Shown in pieces: positions 1 to 10,200 of a stretch of 64,000 bases of DNA (positions are counted from its first letter, which is position 1; each line of letters opens with the position of its first letter). This stretch comes from Ctenosaura bakeri. Lineage: Eukaryota; Chordata; Lepidosauria; Squamata; Iguanidae. The notes beneath the pieces were generated by a model. The model ran no database searches and had not been told where the DNA came from. It was given only the letters and a program-made list of their open reading frames with translations. A program made the translations under genes and the position numbers. Location: the NCBI GenBank assembly GCA_948474755.1, contig CAOLHI010001240.1, positions 1 to 64,000 on the forward strand. The letters are read 5' to 3'.

Positions 1-1000
1 GCACGGCGAGAGCGGGCGGAGCTCGGGCCCTCCCCGGCCAATCCGGGCAGCCCGGCCTTGGGCTCCGCTGGGGCGAGGGGAAGGGGGACGTGCACCCCCA
101 CACACGCAGCCCCTCGCCAGCCGCCGAGGAGCGTGGGGCGGGGGCGGGGGGCCGGAGGCAGACGCGGGGCAACGGCCTCTTCTCGGCGAGGAGGGCGGGC
201 GGCGGACGGGGCTCCTTCAGACGCTCCGGAACGACCGAAAGAAGCGTGTCCCCGTCGTCGTCGTCGTCGTCTCCCTCTCCGTCGTCGTCGTTGGGCGGCG
301 CCTGGCCACCCACAAGGCCAGCATGTGACCCCGCCTCGCTTCAGCCTCCCGCTGCTTCCTTTCCGTGAGGAGGACTTGGGTGTCGTGGTCACCCGCACGA
401 AACGGGGAAGGGCGAGAGAGAGAAAGGGAAAGAGGCACCTCGCCCCTTCCCCCTCACGTTCGTGTGAGCGCGCACGCGTGTCTGTGTGCGTTTGTATATA
501 TATATATACACAAAAGCGGAAAGAAGTGTGTTCGTCACGCGGGGGGGGGCGCGAGCGCGCGCGCGCGCGAGGGGGAGGAACATGACGCGCCGCCTAAGTT
601 GGTCGGTCACCCGCTGGCGCGAGGTGAAGAATGTGCTTCAAACTGTCACTCGCGCGCAGATGTGCCCTCCTCGCGGATAGCGCGTCACTTGCCCCCCCCC
701 TTTCGTCCAGTCGGCCAAAGGGACTGGGCGCGTTTCCCACTCGGTTCAGGTGGATGAGGCCCAGGCAGAAGATAACGTCATCCGGATTGAAGCGGGGGAG
801 CGGCCCGCCTCTCACGTGCCCTTCACCCTGGCTCAAACACTGAGGGGGAGAGGGATGGGCACGCACCGGGGTTCGCCTCAAGGTGGGCCGGGCTCCCCAC
901 CCCCCTCGGGCTGCCACCCGCCTTGTGACAAGGCTGTCCCTCAAGTCAGTCGCCCGCGGAAAAGTGCAGAGTGCGTTGAAACAGGCGGAGGGACGCGTCG
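1..1000. promoter_or_regulatory. CpG-rich block, candidate promoter/CpG island (truncated at window start)
   Basis: The first kilobase is strongly GC-rich with many CpGs, unlike the AT-rich DNA that follows from about 1.2 kb. It contains GC boxes (GGGCGG near 14-19, GGGGCGGGGGC near 134-150, GGGCGGGCGG near 190-200), a CCAAT box near 38-42, a (TCG)n tract at 250-294, an alternating TA tract at 493-510 and a CG-alternating tract at 550-568. It does not share termini with the GC-rich mobile elements elsewhere in the window. This is typical of a vertebrate CpG-island promoter or first exon. I cannot tell the direction of transcription and recognise no protein; open frames here are arginine- and proline-rich chance frames. 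The other reading is the edge of an unrecognised GC-rich repeat. Confidence 0.55.
250..294. repeat. (TCG)n microsatellite, interrupted
   Basis: Two runs of GTC/TCG triplets separated by a short CT-rich spacer, inside the CpG-rich block. CpG-containing trinucleotide tracts are uncommon outside CpG islands. Confidence 0.85.
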
Positions 1001-1650
1001 TCCCATTAACCACCCACAAAGGTACTTTCAGGCAGTTACCAAGCCACCCACTAGGCACTCTCAGCCGGTTATCAAGGGAAGGGAGCAATGTGTCAACATT
1101 TGTCCTTCCCTGGGCCAGCTCTTCATGAGATTAGGTAGTCAAGATTACTTGGGGTGCGGTCTTAAAACAGACTCAGGAACCAATCCCCACTGAAGGCAGC
1201 TGGGCTCACGTCTGAATAAACATACACACGGATGCTCCCCCCCCATTTACCACTGAAGCATCTCGTCTCACACTCCCCCCATCAAAGCAGTAGAAGATTT
1301 CTATGCTTTCAGGACTCTGCTGTGCATGAGTAGTACACCTGCAACTGGGATTCATTTTTTTTCTTTCCCTCAGCAACACGCTTTTGTTTGAGGATGTCTT
1401 CATCCTTAGCATAACTTGCCGTTTTGCACACCGTTGTAAACACCTTCAGTGGAGCTTGTGAGGTGATTTTCAAAATTACAAGTCGTACTTAAAGCAAATA
1501 AGGGAGAGGAAAACGCTTATCACTGAAAACAGAAGATATTTTGCGTGTGCGCACACACCTCAAATATGGTTGCAAGGCCATCCTACCTACAAGATCAGTC
1601 CATGCCTATGGATGAAAAGTAATTCTAATTCAGTGACTGTGAATATGGTA
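1001..1650. other. Unassigned, shore of the CpG block
   Basis: Composition falls from GC-rich to average across this stretch. I see no gene, no recognisable repeat and no long open frame with codon structure. Confidence 0.5.
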
Positions 1651-1669
1651 CCTATTTTCTTGTATAACC

Positions 1670-2190
1670 ATGGTGCCTCCCATTTAGGTGTATAATGTGC
1701 TCTGCATGGAACTGCCATTGAAAAATGTGCAAAAGCTACAGCTAGTGCAAAATGCAATGACAAAACTACTGTTTGGGAAGCGCTTCGCACACTGTACATC
1801 ACCAGCCTTCCAAAAACTATGCTGGCTTCTAGTTTGTTTCCAAACTGAATTAAAGGTGCTGGTTTTGACAACGTCAGAATGTCTGAAAGTCCACCACTTC
1901 CCGCAAAAGCCTGCCTGAAATTTAAGATCTCCAGTGGAGGCCCTGTTGCATGTCCTGCCACCCGACAAGGCTAGGTAGGTGGGTACACGTGACAGGGCTT
2001 TATAGCAGCACCTCAGTTGTGGATCCCCCTCCTAGGGAAAGTCAAGCTGGCTCCATCCCTTTTGAGTTTCCATTGCGGAGCTTAGACTGTTGTTTTTAAA
2101 ATTTGGGGTGGCTGTCTTGGTTATTTTAACTGTCCGAGGCTTTAAGCAGTTGTTTTAGTCTGTTTTAAATATTTTCAATTTGTGTAGTTA
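1670..2190 (+). mobile_element. L2-type LINE, 3' end (ORF2 C-terminus plus 3' UTR), degraded
   Basis: The plus strand at 1688-1918 encodes LQLVQNAMTKLLFGKR followed by a TSPAFQKLCWLLVCFQTELK-like segment. This matches the C-terminal part of L2-clade reverse transcriptase proteins, where LQxVQNAAARL and the LHWLPV..RI.FK block are conserved. Downstream, 1960-2190 has the usual L2 3' UTR pattern: a sentence-like TTTTAA-rich tail with GTTTTAAAT repeats. No reverse-transcriptase core is present, so the copy is strongly 5'-truncated. Family by motif recognition; subfamily unknown. Confidence 0.6.
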
Positions 2191-3703
2191 ATTTTTTAAT
2201 TAATGCAAACTAAAAAATTATAGTGTTTCATACCTGAGACAAGACTTTCATGCCAAGAAAAAAAAGGCAATACATTTGCTGCCATGAATACTATTTAGTG
2301 AAATTCAGAATGTAAATTTAATATATAAGTACATGCATTCATATATTTATTTACTTGACCTTCATAAAACCATAAGAAGAAAAGATTATGCCTATATTAT
2401 CAGCTAGCATCTCAGAGGAAAAGGATATGTCCCCTTAGTTTTGCTCAGCAATTGGGCCACATGTGCATACTTAGTGCTTTATTGTATTCATAAACCACAT
2501 TTCTGCCTACGTAGTCAAACAAGGGAAGTGATGTACTCTCTGGTTTATCCCATACCCCTTGGAAGACAATACTAGTCTGACTGCGGCAGGCACTCCCAAT
2601 TCCCAGCAATTGTCCTCTTTTTTTAGGGAGCTGCACGCTTCTAGAAGGAAAAATTAATTCCCAGACATTTATACACCAAACTGGAAAGGTGTGCATACAT
2701 ACCCCAACATACAGATTCCCCCATTCTGTTTTATACTGTAAAATAAGAAAGGGGGAAAATCCTCTGACTAGCCTTGTTTTGTGCTTTAGCAAAAGACAGC
2801 AAATCTGTAACCAAATGAGCACTCTTTTAGGAACAACTTGGTTTTCCTCTTCTCCATGACAGATACAAAACTGACTCAATCACTACATCCAGATGCCACA
2901 ATAATGTACCTCATTGTTCATCTCATGTTTCTGAAACAAACTGAGAAGTCACTTGATACAAGAAAATAGAGCTATCATGAGCAAAAAGGGAAACTGGCTA
3001 CCAAAAACAGGCATAGGCTCCATGGTGACTAAGGACTATGCTTCCCCATCTCAAACGTCAAGATGAGTCTTATTCATCGCCTGCAGAAGATGAGAAGCAC
3101 CAGTTCTTTCAGAACACATGAAACAATCTGGGAACATATGAGCAATACTCTTTCTATGAATATAAGAATACTGTCCACCACATATTCCAGGGACACTCAA
3201 TAAGAGGCAGATTACAGTGTGCCCACCAAGACTGGCTTGATTTATCAAAGCATGCCAATCAGATATCCAACAAACTCCTAGCTGAACCAACAAAGTGACC
3301 AAAAATTGGCAAATAAGCCAGCAGTTGTGGACACTTTCCAATACTGTAAACAATGCTTACTTTAGCCACTTGTGCAGTGTCAGTGTGAAACAAATCTGTT
3401 GTCACAACATGCCAATGGAGGTCTTTTGTGCATGTTGATTGCAGCTTACTTCATGGAAGCTTTGGGGCATGTAGAAGAACTACCTGCTTTCATCAGTTAA
3501 TCTAGTTTTCAGTTTGCTTCTGTTGCAGCTGAGCCTAACTTTTTAAAAAATTAAAGATACATAACTGTACTTAAGTGGCATTCAGTAGCAGACATGTGCA
3601 AGCAAATGTGTCTCCGTTCCTCTTCCCTTTCATATTTCTGTTTTAAAAATTGGTATTGACTGACCAAAAAGAGATAACCCTTTCAATTAATTTTACAAAT
3701 TAT
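2191..3703. other. Unassigned AT-rich DNA
   Basis: No gene, RNA or recognisable repeat seen. Open frames at 2445-2879 and 3051-3353 on the minus strand lack any recognisable domain and are probably chance. Confidence 0.5.
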
Positions 3704-4100
3704 TGTCAAGACCAGAACCAGGACCAAAACCAGGGAGATCTCTGGACCAAGCCAGAGCTATGACATTCAGGTCTGCTATAACCTTTTCCTTCTTAGAGAA
3801 TGCAACACCCTTCTAAACTTTTGTCCCTCACTGGCTTCCTCTCCCAGTTTATCTCCCTCTACTGCTTTCCCTAAATCCACACCCTTTCAGATGTAGGACA
3901 AAGCAGGGATTTATTTATCCAATGACTGTGTCACTGGTGGTAGCGTGTACAACCAATCCAAAACAAAGAGAAACTCAATTGAGATGCTATTTATAAAAAA
4001 ATAGAAACAACTCTTTATTTGACACACGGACAAGGGAAAAGGCAAGGACACCTTAAAGATTAGCAAATAGCCCAACCATTGTATATTTAAACCAGCAAGC

Positions 4101-4136
<36 letters not shown>

Positions 4137-4323
4137 CAGATGGATCTTTCACTCTCTCAACTCCAAGCTCTCTGTTCTTTCCGTTTAATTTCAGTTACTC
4201 ACTCCCCCATCTAGCCCCTCCCTCTGGCTAGCCTGGGTTCCAATTCTAACAGCCAATCCATTTAAATCCCCAGGGTTGCTAGGGTGCTTCCTTGCTAAGT
4301 CCCCCCTCTCAGGGTTCTTCACA
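3704..4323 (-). mobile_element. Solo LTR of an endogenous retrovirus or LTR retrotransposon
   Basis: The 620-bp unit starts TGTCAAGA and ends TTCTTCACA, giving near-perfect inverted ends of the TG...CA type. It is flanked by a perfect 5-bp direct repeat ATTAT (3699-3703 and 4324-4328), the expected target duplication. On the minus strand there is a TTTAAATA box near 4082-4095 and an AATAAA signal near 4013-4020 downstream of it, so transcription is probably leftward. A (CT)n tract sits inside. No primer-binding site, gag or pol flanks it, so it is a solo LTR left by recombination. The family is not identified. Confidence 0.75.
4104..4133. repeat. (CT)n microsatellite
   Basis: About fifteen uninterrupted CT units, located inside the LTR at 3704-4323. 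Confidence 0.95.
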
Positions 4324-4328
4324 ATTAT

Positions 4329-5205
4329 CTCCATATTCTGCAACTGGTCCCAGTTTAACTGGAACAGCCATGTTTAATCATCCCCCTTCCTGCCTTCTTA
4401 ATGGGTATAAAAAGATGCTGGTAGTTTTTCCTCTTTGCAATGTCCATCCATTCACTGGGAATGCAGAGACATATTTGCACCAGGGACAACACTTTTGTGT
4501 CACAGCCCAGCATAACCTGTTCAACATTGCATTAGGAAAGGAATATCTCATGATGGCCATGATTCACAGCTCTCACAAGATCTCCCTGATGAACTATTGC
4601 ACCAAAACTTGCATTGACATGGGGTCTCAAAACAAACAAACAAACAAACAAATACCAGGGCTTCAACTTCTAGGCTTCCTGATCAGCCATTTTCAGCTGG
4701 ACATCACTGTGAGGAGGTTGTACTATCTACTCCTGTGGTCCACCAGGCCTGGATTGCAAACATGACCTGCCCCAGTACATTTCTGGCCAGGTAGATATGG
4801 CTCTCTCTTCCTTCATTTCTGTGGGTTTTTTTCCTCTTTTCTTTGAGCTTTCCTCCTTCCTGCTTCATTCCTTCCACATCATTTGCCCCTCTGTGGGGAC
4901 TTCCAGCCTTCCCCACCTTTTCTGGGTGGCTGTGTAATCATTTTCAGTTCAGGGCTTTCAGTGGTGGGTGGATTTTCCCCCATGTCTGGGCTGTCCCCAT
5001 GTTGACATTATTGGGCATTGGTAGCACATTCCAGTTTTGGCAGGTTTCTGGATTTGGTGAGCTCACCCCCAGGGGAAATTTCTAGTTCACTTTCTTGTCC
5101 GTTTTGGAGCTGTTCCCCTCCTTTTATTTCTCTCTTCCTCAGCTCTCTCTCTCTTCTCTCTCTCTCCCTCTCTCTGTCCCCCCCCCCGCTTTTTTCTCCC
5201 TGTAT
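4329..5205. other. Unassigned; contains an (AAAC)n tract and pyrimidine-rich DNA
   Basis: An (AAAC)n run lies at 4628-4652 and CT-rich sequence at 5130-5190. The frame at 4292-4765 shows no recognisable domain. No gene supported. Confidence 0.5.
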
Positions 5206-5210
5206 TTTTC

Positions 5211-5418
5211 ATGACTCAGTCTGGGGTAGTGGTTTGAGTGTGGGACTAGTACTCTGGGAGCCCATAGTCAGAATCCTGTTCAGCTGTGGAAATCCATTAG
5301 GTGATGCTGGACAAGTCATACTCTCTCAGCCTGTGAAGACGGCAACAGCAAATCGCTTCTGAAGAAATCTTGCCAAGAAAACTCTAGGATAGGAAAACCA
5401 TAAGTTAGATTCAACCTG
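5211..5418 (+). mobile_element. tRNA-derived SINE, degraded
   Basis: The head reads GGGTAGTGGTTTGAGTGTGG, an RNA polymerase III A-box-like start, followed by a decayed B-box region, the core GACAAGTCATACTCTCTCAGCC and the tail CTTGCCAAGAAAAC..., which is the same body as the copies at 12438 and 14349. The final part (CCATAAGT...) resembles the BovB 3' tail. Confidence 0.75.
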
Positions 5419-7076
5419 ACTTTCTTTCTCATCATTTCCCTTCTTTTCTCTCTGCCTGTTCTTTTCCCTTTGCTGTTTTAGTTTTCCTTCTCATTTTATT
5501 CCCCGTCTTTTTTTACTTGTCCCTTTAACAAATCTCTTCCTCCTCTTCCTCTTCCTCCTTCTCCTCTTCCACGATCACTCCATTGCTGGTCCCTCTCTCT
5601 TGCTACTTCTTCCCTTGGTCCTGCCTTGTTTGCATCAATTTTGTTGGTTTATTTCTCTTTTGAAAACAATGTTGATGCCCCTCCCAGACTCCTCAGTTTG
5701 CTTGGCCAAAGTTCTTGACCCCTCCCCCCAATTTCCTATTTCTCTTATCTCCATACCACTCACCACTATCTTGCCATTTTTCTCCCAGCCCACTTTTCTC
5801 TTTTCCTTGTTGTTTTCCCTCTCTCTTTGTAGCTTTTTTTCTTTGTCTTCCTCCTCCCGTTTCCCACCTTGGTTTCCTTCTTTCCTTCACATTTCTTATC
5901 CCCCTCTTCCCCTCAGGCAGCCCACGCATGTCCCATTTTCATCTGAGAAATGTTGGAGAGCGTATGTCTCCCACCCATCTTCAAACAAAACAAAACCCAA
6001 AATACAATGCAGTGAAAAATATGTATTTCTTGACCCCAGCCTTATGCATTTTACTTAGGCATAAGTTACTCAAGTTCATAGGACCCACTTCACTTAAGAA
6101 TCTTGAGGTAGAAGGCTAAGAGGCTTTTAACCAGGAAGGAATAAGGGAAGTGATGTTTCAAGGAGTTCTTTAAAGAGAAGAAGCATGAATCCTTTCCTCT
6201 ATAATCTGAACCCCTTTGTAACAGTTAATGCAAGCAACTAAGAAAAAAGAAGGGGACATTTACAAAATCAAATTTCACAATTCTGCTATTTTGCTCTTCC
6301 TAATTATAATAAGGAAAACATAAAACATTACTTTGAGCTCTCTTGGAAAAGATCTTGGCCTAAATCCAGCATTGCACTGGCCAAATAACCATCTCTTCCC
6401 ACTACAGCTCTGAGGGTTGCACCAAGTTTTTGGAAGGTACACAGTGAGCTGCAGTACCAAGTGACATCACCCCTCCCATTTCTGTTGGATTCTTCTGCTC
6501 CTACCCCCTGAGATCCAGTATTGGATACTGCACTTGGAAAATACAGTTCAGAACTGTATGCAACAGTAGCTGCTTAAAAGGTTCTGCCCTGAGATTCTAC
6601 ACCTGCCTCAAGAACAGGCTTCTAGCATTTCCATCTAGCTTTCCATCTGATTCAGAAATGACTCAAAGCACAGAGTACACTATTGTGCTGTAGGTTAGAA
6701 GTGCCTTCTTGATTCGAGTATTATTGTAGTACAGATGAGTCCAACAGGCGAGCCAAACCAAAGGAATCATTTAGCCTCTCAGAACAAAATGCTTTTCATT
6801 TTGTAGCAAAGTACAGGAGACTCCCCAGCCTGCTACAGCCCTTACATGCCATAACCCAACCACCTTCTCCAATAGTAGTGAGTAAGGAAAAAAGAAGAAA
6901 GCTAGAGAAAGATGAGTAGATAGAAAATTAGCATGGGGAACAGTAGTATTTTAATGCTTACCCTTGATGCATTTGCTCAGGAGAATATTCCAACCCCTCT
7001 TCAGATGAGTCACTTATGTATACCACATGTGTGGTGAGGCAAGCAAAACTCTTGGAGAATACATGGCTCACCAAAG
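5419..7076. other. Unassigned; long pyrimidine-rich tract then ordinary DNA
   Basis: 5419-5930 is strongly CT-rich on the plus strand and produces chance serine/leucine/phenylalanine-rich frames. 6120-7076 shows nothing recognisable. Confidence 0.5.
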
Positions 7077-7077
7077 T

Positions 7078-7124
<47 letters not shown>

Positions 7125-7125
7125 A
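7077..7125. repeat. (ATC)n / (GAT)n microsatellite at a LINE tail
   Basis: About sixteen uninterrupted ATC triplets on the plus strand. On the minus strand this is (GAT)n directly after the LINE 3' end at 7126-7620, so it probably grew from the LINE tail. It creates a false polyaspartate frame. Confidence 0.9.
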
Positions 7126-7620
7126 TTTATCTTTATTAATACCCCTCCTTTTTCCCAAAACTGGGACTTGAATCAAACAAGTACAATATAGTGAAAAAAT
7201 GCAAAAAAGATAAGCATCAAAACAGCATTAAACTATGTATAATATTAATACAATTTAAAAGATACTATTAAAATAATAAAGAACAAATAAAAGCCATATA
7301 ATTAAAACAATATAACACCTCTTAAAGTCTTTTTTTTAAAAAAGCCTTTAGTTCTAAAAGCCTGTTGGAATAATAATAAAAAAGCCATTACCTGCCAATG
7401 AAAGAACAGCAAGGAGGAGTCCATTCTGGCCTCCCTGAGCAAAGAGCTCAAGAGCCTAGGGGCAGCCACTGAGAAGACCCTACCTTGCATCCTGGTCAGC
7501 CATGCCTGTGAAGGTGGTGGAGCTAACAGAAAGACCTCCTTGGAGGATTTCTGGGGCTGGGCAGGCTCATATAGGGAGATACTTTCTGTCAGATTAGACC
7601 TAAACCGTATACAAATACAT
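7126..7620 (-). mobile_element. LINE 3'-end fragment
   Basis: Read on the minus strand, the segment has the conserved block around 7430-7560 (GGGCAGCC..., GAGAAGACCCT..., GCAGGCTCATATAGGGAGA) that I recognise from widespread reptilian LINE 3' ends, followed by an AT-rich tail and (GAT)n. No reverse-transcriptase motif is present. Likely L2-type, by resemblance only. Confidence 0.5.
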
Positions 7621-8411
7621 CCTGGCATTGAGCAAAGGAGAAAAGAGAAAGATACATTAAGAAAAAGATGCAGTGAAGGAAAAGAGGTTGTGAGAGCTAG
7701 AGAGAAGAGAGAGGAAGGGAGAGAGACAAGCAAGAGGTAGAAGTGAAGCAGCGGGGGGGGGGATTAAATTTTGGAGATTAACAGAAATATCCAGAAAATG
7801 TAAAAGCATTGCTTGCCCTGAAAGATCAATAATAGACAGGATGATCCAAATGAAGGGCATCAGTGGAGTTTCAAAAACTTTATAAGAAAGTCCCTCAGCA
7901 CAAATAGTAGAAGATTGGTTCTGGTATGCATCAGTAGTTGGTTAAAAGGACAGAAAATAAAGAATTAGGAATTAAAAAGCAATTTTGACAGTTGGAGGAA
8001 GTAAATGGCAGAATCCTTGAGGATCTGCCTTGGGGCTATAGCTCTTTAGTTAGACAAATTATGGAGTCAGGATGAATAGTGATTTTAGCCAAACAAACCA
8101 AATTTGTACCAATCTTTTCAGGGCACATTCAGAAACAGGGATATTTTTTTCACTAGCAGATACATGTGACAATCAAGGGCACGGCTGATCATATCCTCCT
8201 ACTCCTTGTGAGATTTTCCCAAAGCATCTGTTGGGCCAAGCAGACATTCTAGGAAACAGAGTACTGGGCTAAATGGAATGGGTGCAGTTCCTAGGACTTT
8301 CAGACTTCAGGGGATGAACTGATTCTGTTTTGCAGGTAGCACTGCTTCAGGTGTTACCCTGAACCATTATTCGTAGCATTCAAAGACATAGCCCTGGTAG
8401 TCTGCTTCAGT
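7621..8411. other. Unassigned
   Basis: No gene or recognisable repeat; a purine-rich stretch near 7630-7740 gives a chance charged frame. Confidence 0.45.
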
Positions 8412-8417
8412 ATGCAA

Positions 8418-8782
8418 AAGGACCTTGTAGAATCTTTGAAACTAATTGAGAGAAAGAAATGTGTAGCATACGCTTTTGTAGACTGGTTTGTATCTGATGA
8501 AGTACACTCTCAAGCCATTTCCGCACTAGACTGTTATAGCGCTATTATTCCACTCTCAACATCCTATGGAATCCTGGGGTTTGCAGTTTTGGGAGGGGCC
8601 AGTCAGCCCGTCCCAAAACTGCAAGCTCAGGATTCCATAAGATGTTGAAAGTGGAATAATAGCGCTATAACAGTCTAGTGCGGAAATGAGAGTGTACTTC
8701 ATTGGATGCAACCCAGTCTGTAAAAGCATATGCTATGTACTTCTTTCTCTCAGTTAGTCTCAACAGTGCTACTAGGTCCCTC
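8418..8782. mobile_element. Inverted-dimer foldback with a palindromic MITE at its centre
   Basis: About 95 bp at 8418-8513 is repeated in inverted orientation at 8691-8782; both arms carry the GAGAGAAAGAA, GTAGACTGG and CATCTGATGAAG-type blocks typical of a common reptilian short element (compare 54606 and 55020). Between them, 8515-8690 is a copy of the palindromic MITE with CCATTTCCGCACTA and TAGTGCGGAAATG ends. The arms align across nearly their whole length with some divergence. Either the host element is itself palindromic and was hit in the loop, or the MITE now joins two inverted copies. Confidence 0.7.
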
Positions 8783-9335
8783 TGGATTATTATCAGTTCA
8801 CAAAGGTGTAAATAAAGAGAGCTTTACAAAAATAACACAGCTATGTCCTTTGGACAAAACTGACCCCGATAGGGTCTCTTGACTTTTTCACCACTGAGAA
8901 ACGTAACCTCTATAGAGGAAACACTAATGAGAACTTGCATCCTGTAATTGATTTGACCAGAATCAGTCTTACAATAAAAATGACAGGTTGTTTGTTCATT
9001 TGATGGCAGCAAAACTTAGCTAAAAATGTAATCCACAGTCTCCTTTATATTAAATGTCAGTGTGTACAAATAACTCTGAGAAGTACTTGGATGGTTGGGC
9101 AGACTGCGAGAAGAACAATTTATTCCCTCAAAAACTTGATGTTTTTGTCTGTTAAATTCACAGCTTTCTATTTCATCTCCCAAATCTGCAAGATGAATTG
9201 TCTCATTTCCTTGGATTTATTTTGTAGCAAATACTGTAACATAAAACATTGAAAGTATGAACAACCTATCCCACCACAATGTAATTTCATGTGATACCAC
9301 ACATGATACAAGGCAATGATTCTGTTTTTGAAATA
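8783..9335. other. Unassigned
   Basis: Nothing recognised. Confidence 0.45.
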
Positions 9336-9435
9336 CACTTTTTAATATATTTGTAATTCTCTCTACTTTGTAAGCTACGTTGAGTCTCTATTTGTGAAGA
9401 AGGCTGGATATAAATATAGTGATGGACAGATGGAC
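9336..9435 (+). mobile_element. LINE 3' tail remnant
   Basis: The GTAAGCTACGTTGAGTCTC...AAGGCTGGATATAAATA pattern matches the 3' terminus shared by L2-like LINEs in reptiles (TTGAGTC..., GGATATAAATA tail). Short and isolated. Confidence 0.5.
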
Positions 9436-10080
9436 AAACTTGGTTTGGATGTTGATCATGCACAACTTTACATCCACCAAAAGTTTTGGACCTTTGCCTT
9501 CAGAGAAAACCCCTTAGACTGGTATTGAGGTGGGAATGGCTGTATGATCTCATGTGGTTATTATTAAAGGTCACACTTCTGCATCAGTGGTTTTCAGTTA
9601 CCACAGGATACTATAAAGTGCTACCATTCCTGTTGATTTATTCTGACCTTTGAAACCTTTTTCCCTATTCCCCCAAAGTTCATGCCAATGGTTCTTTTTT
9701 CCCCTCTTACTGGCTAAAGAAAGCCCCATTGATTATTAAAAAAAAAAAGGATACTGACAATGTGTGAAGATATTTACATAGATAAGGACTGGCAAGATCT
9801 TGGTTTGGCATCTGAATCTTATTGATATGCATAACGAGCAAAAAGAATGGCTTGTACTGACATGGTTTCTAAGCCTGGCACAAGGAACAAAGCCATTGCA
9901 CCATATGCCATAAGTTGTAATGGATAGCATGTTAGCAAATTCCTAATCACAGGCAAAATGCTTTCAGAAAGCCGGAGTAAGCCATCTCCAGTCTCATCCT
10001 ATCACACTTCTATAGTGTGTGCATTTTTTGTCCACCTCACTCCAAGCTGTGTAAGAGTTTCATGCAATATTACTTTAAGA
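9436..10080. other. Unassigned
   Basis: Nothing recognised beyond a short A-run near 9740. Confidence 0.45.
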
Positions 10081-10200
10081 CAGAGCTTGGAAAAGTTACT
10101 TTTGGGGACTGAAACTCCCAGCATCTTCATCCAGGAGTCATGCTAGCTGGGAATTCTGAGAGTTTTACTACTTCAAAAATGGCAATGTTTCCAAGCTCTG
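10081..10200. mobile_element. Short hAT-like MITE with inverted ends
   Basis: The 120-bp unit starts CAGAGCTTGGAAA and ends TTTCCAAGCTCTG, a perfect 13-bp inverted repeat, with CTGAAACTCCCAGC and GCTGGGAATTCTGAGAG arms inside. The CAG...CTG ends fit the hAT superfamily. The 8-bp flanks (CTTTAAGA, CTTTTCAA) match only partly, so the target duplication is decayed or absent. Confidence 0.65.

Noticed and set aside
58..1193. Overlapping frames up to 175 codons in the first kilobase, including arginine-rich and serine/proline-rich proteins
   Set aside because: They arise in several frames and both strands from GC-rich, stop-poor DNA and triplet repeats; none shows a domain or splice structure.
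6958..7176. Protein with a polyaspartate run
   Set aside because: Translation of the (GAT)n microsatellite at a LINE tail.
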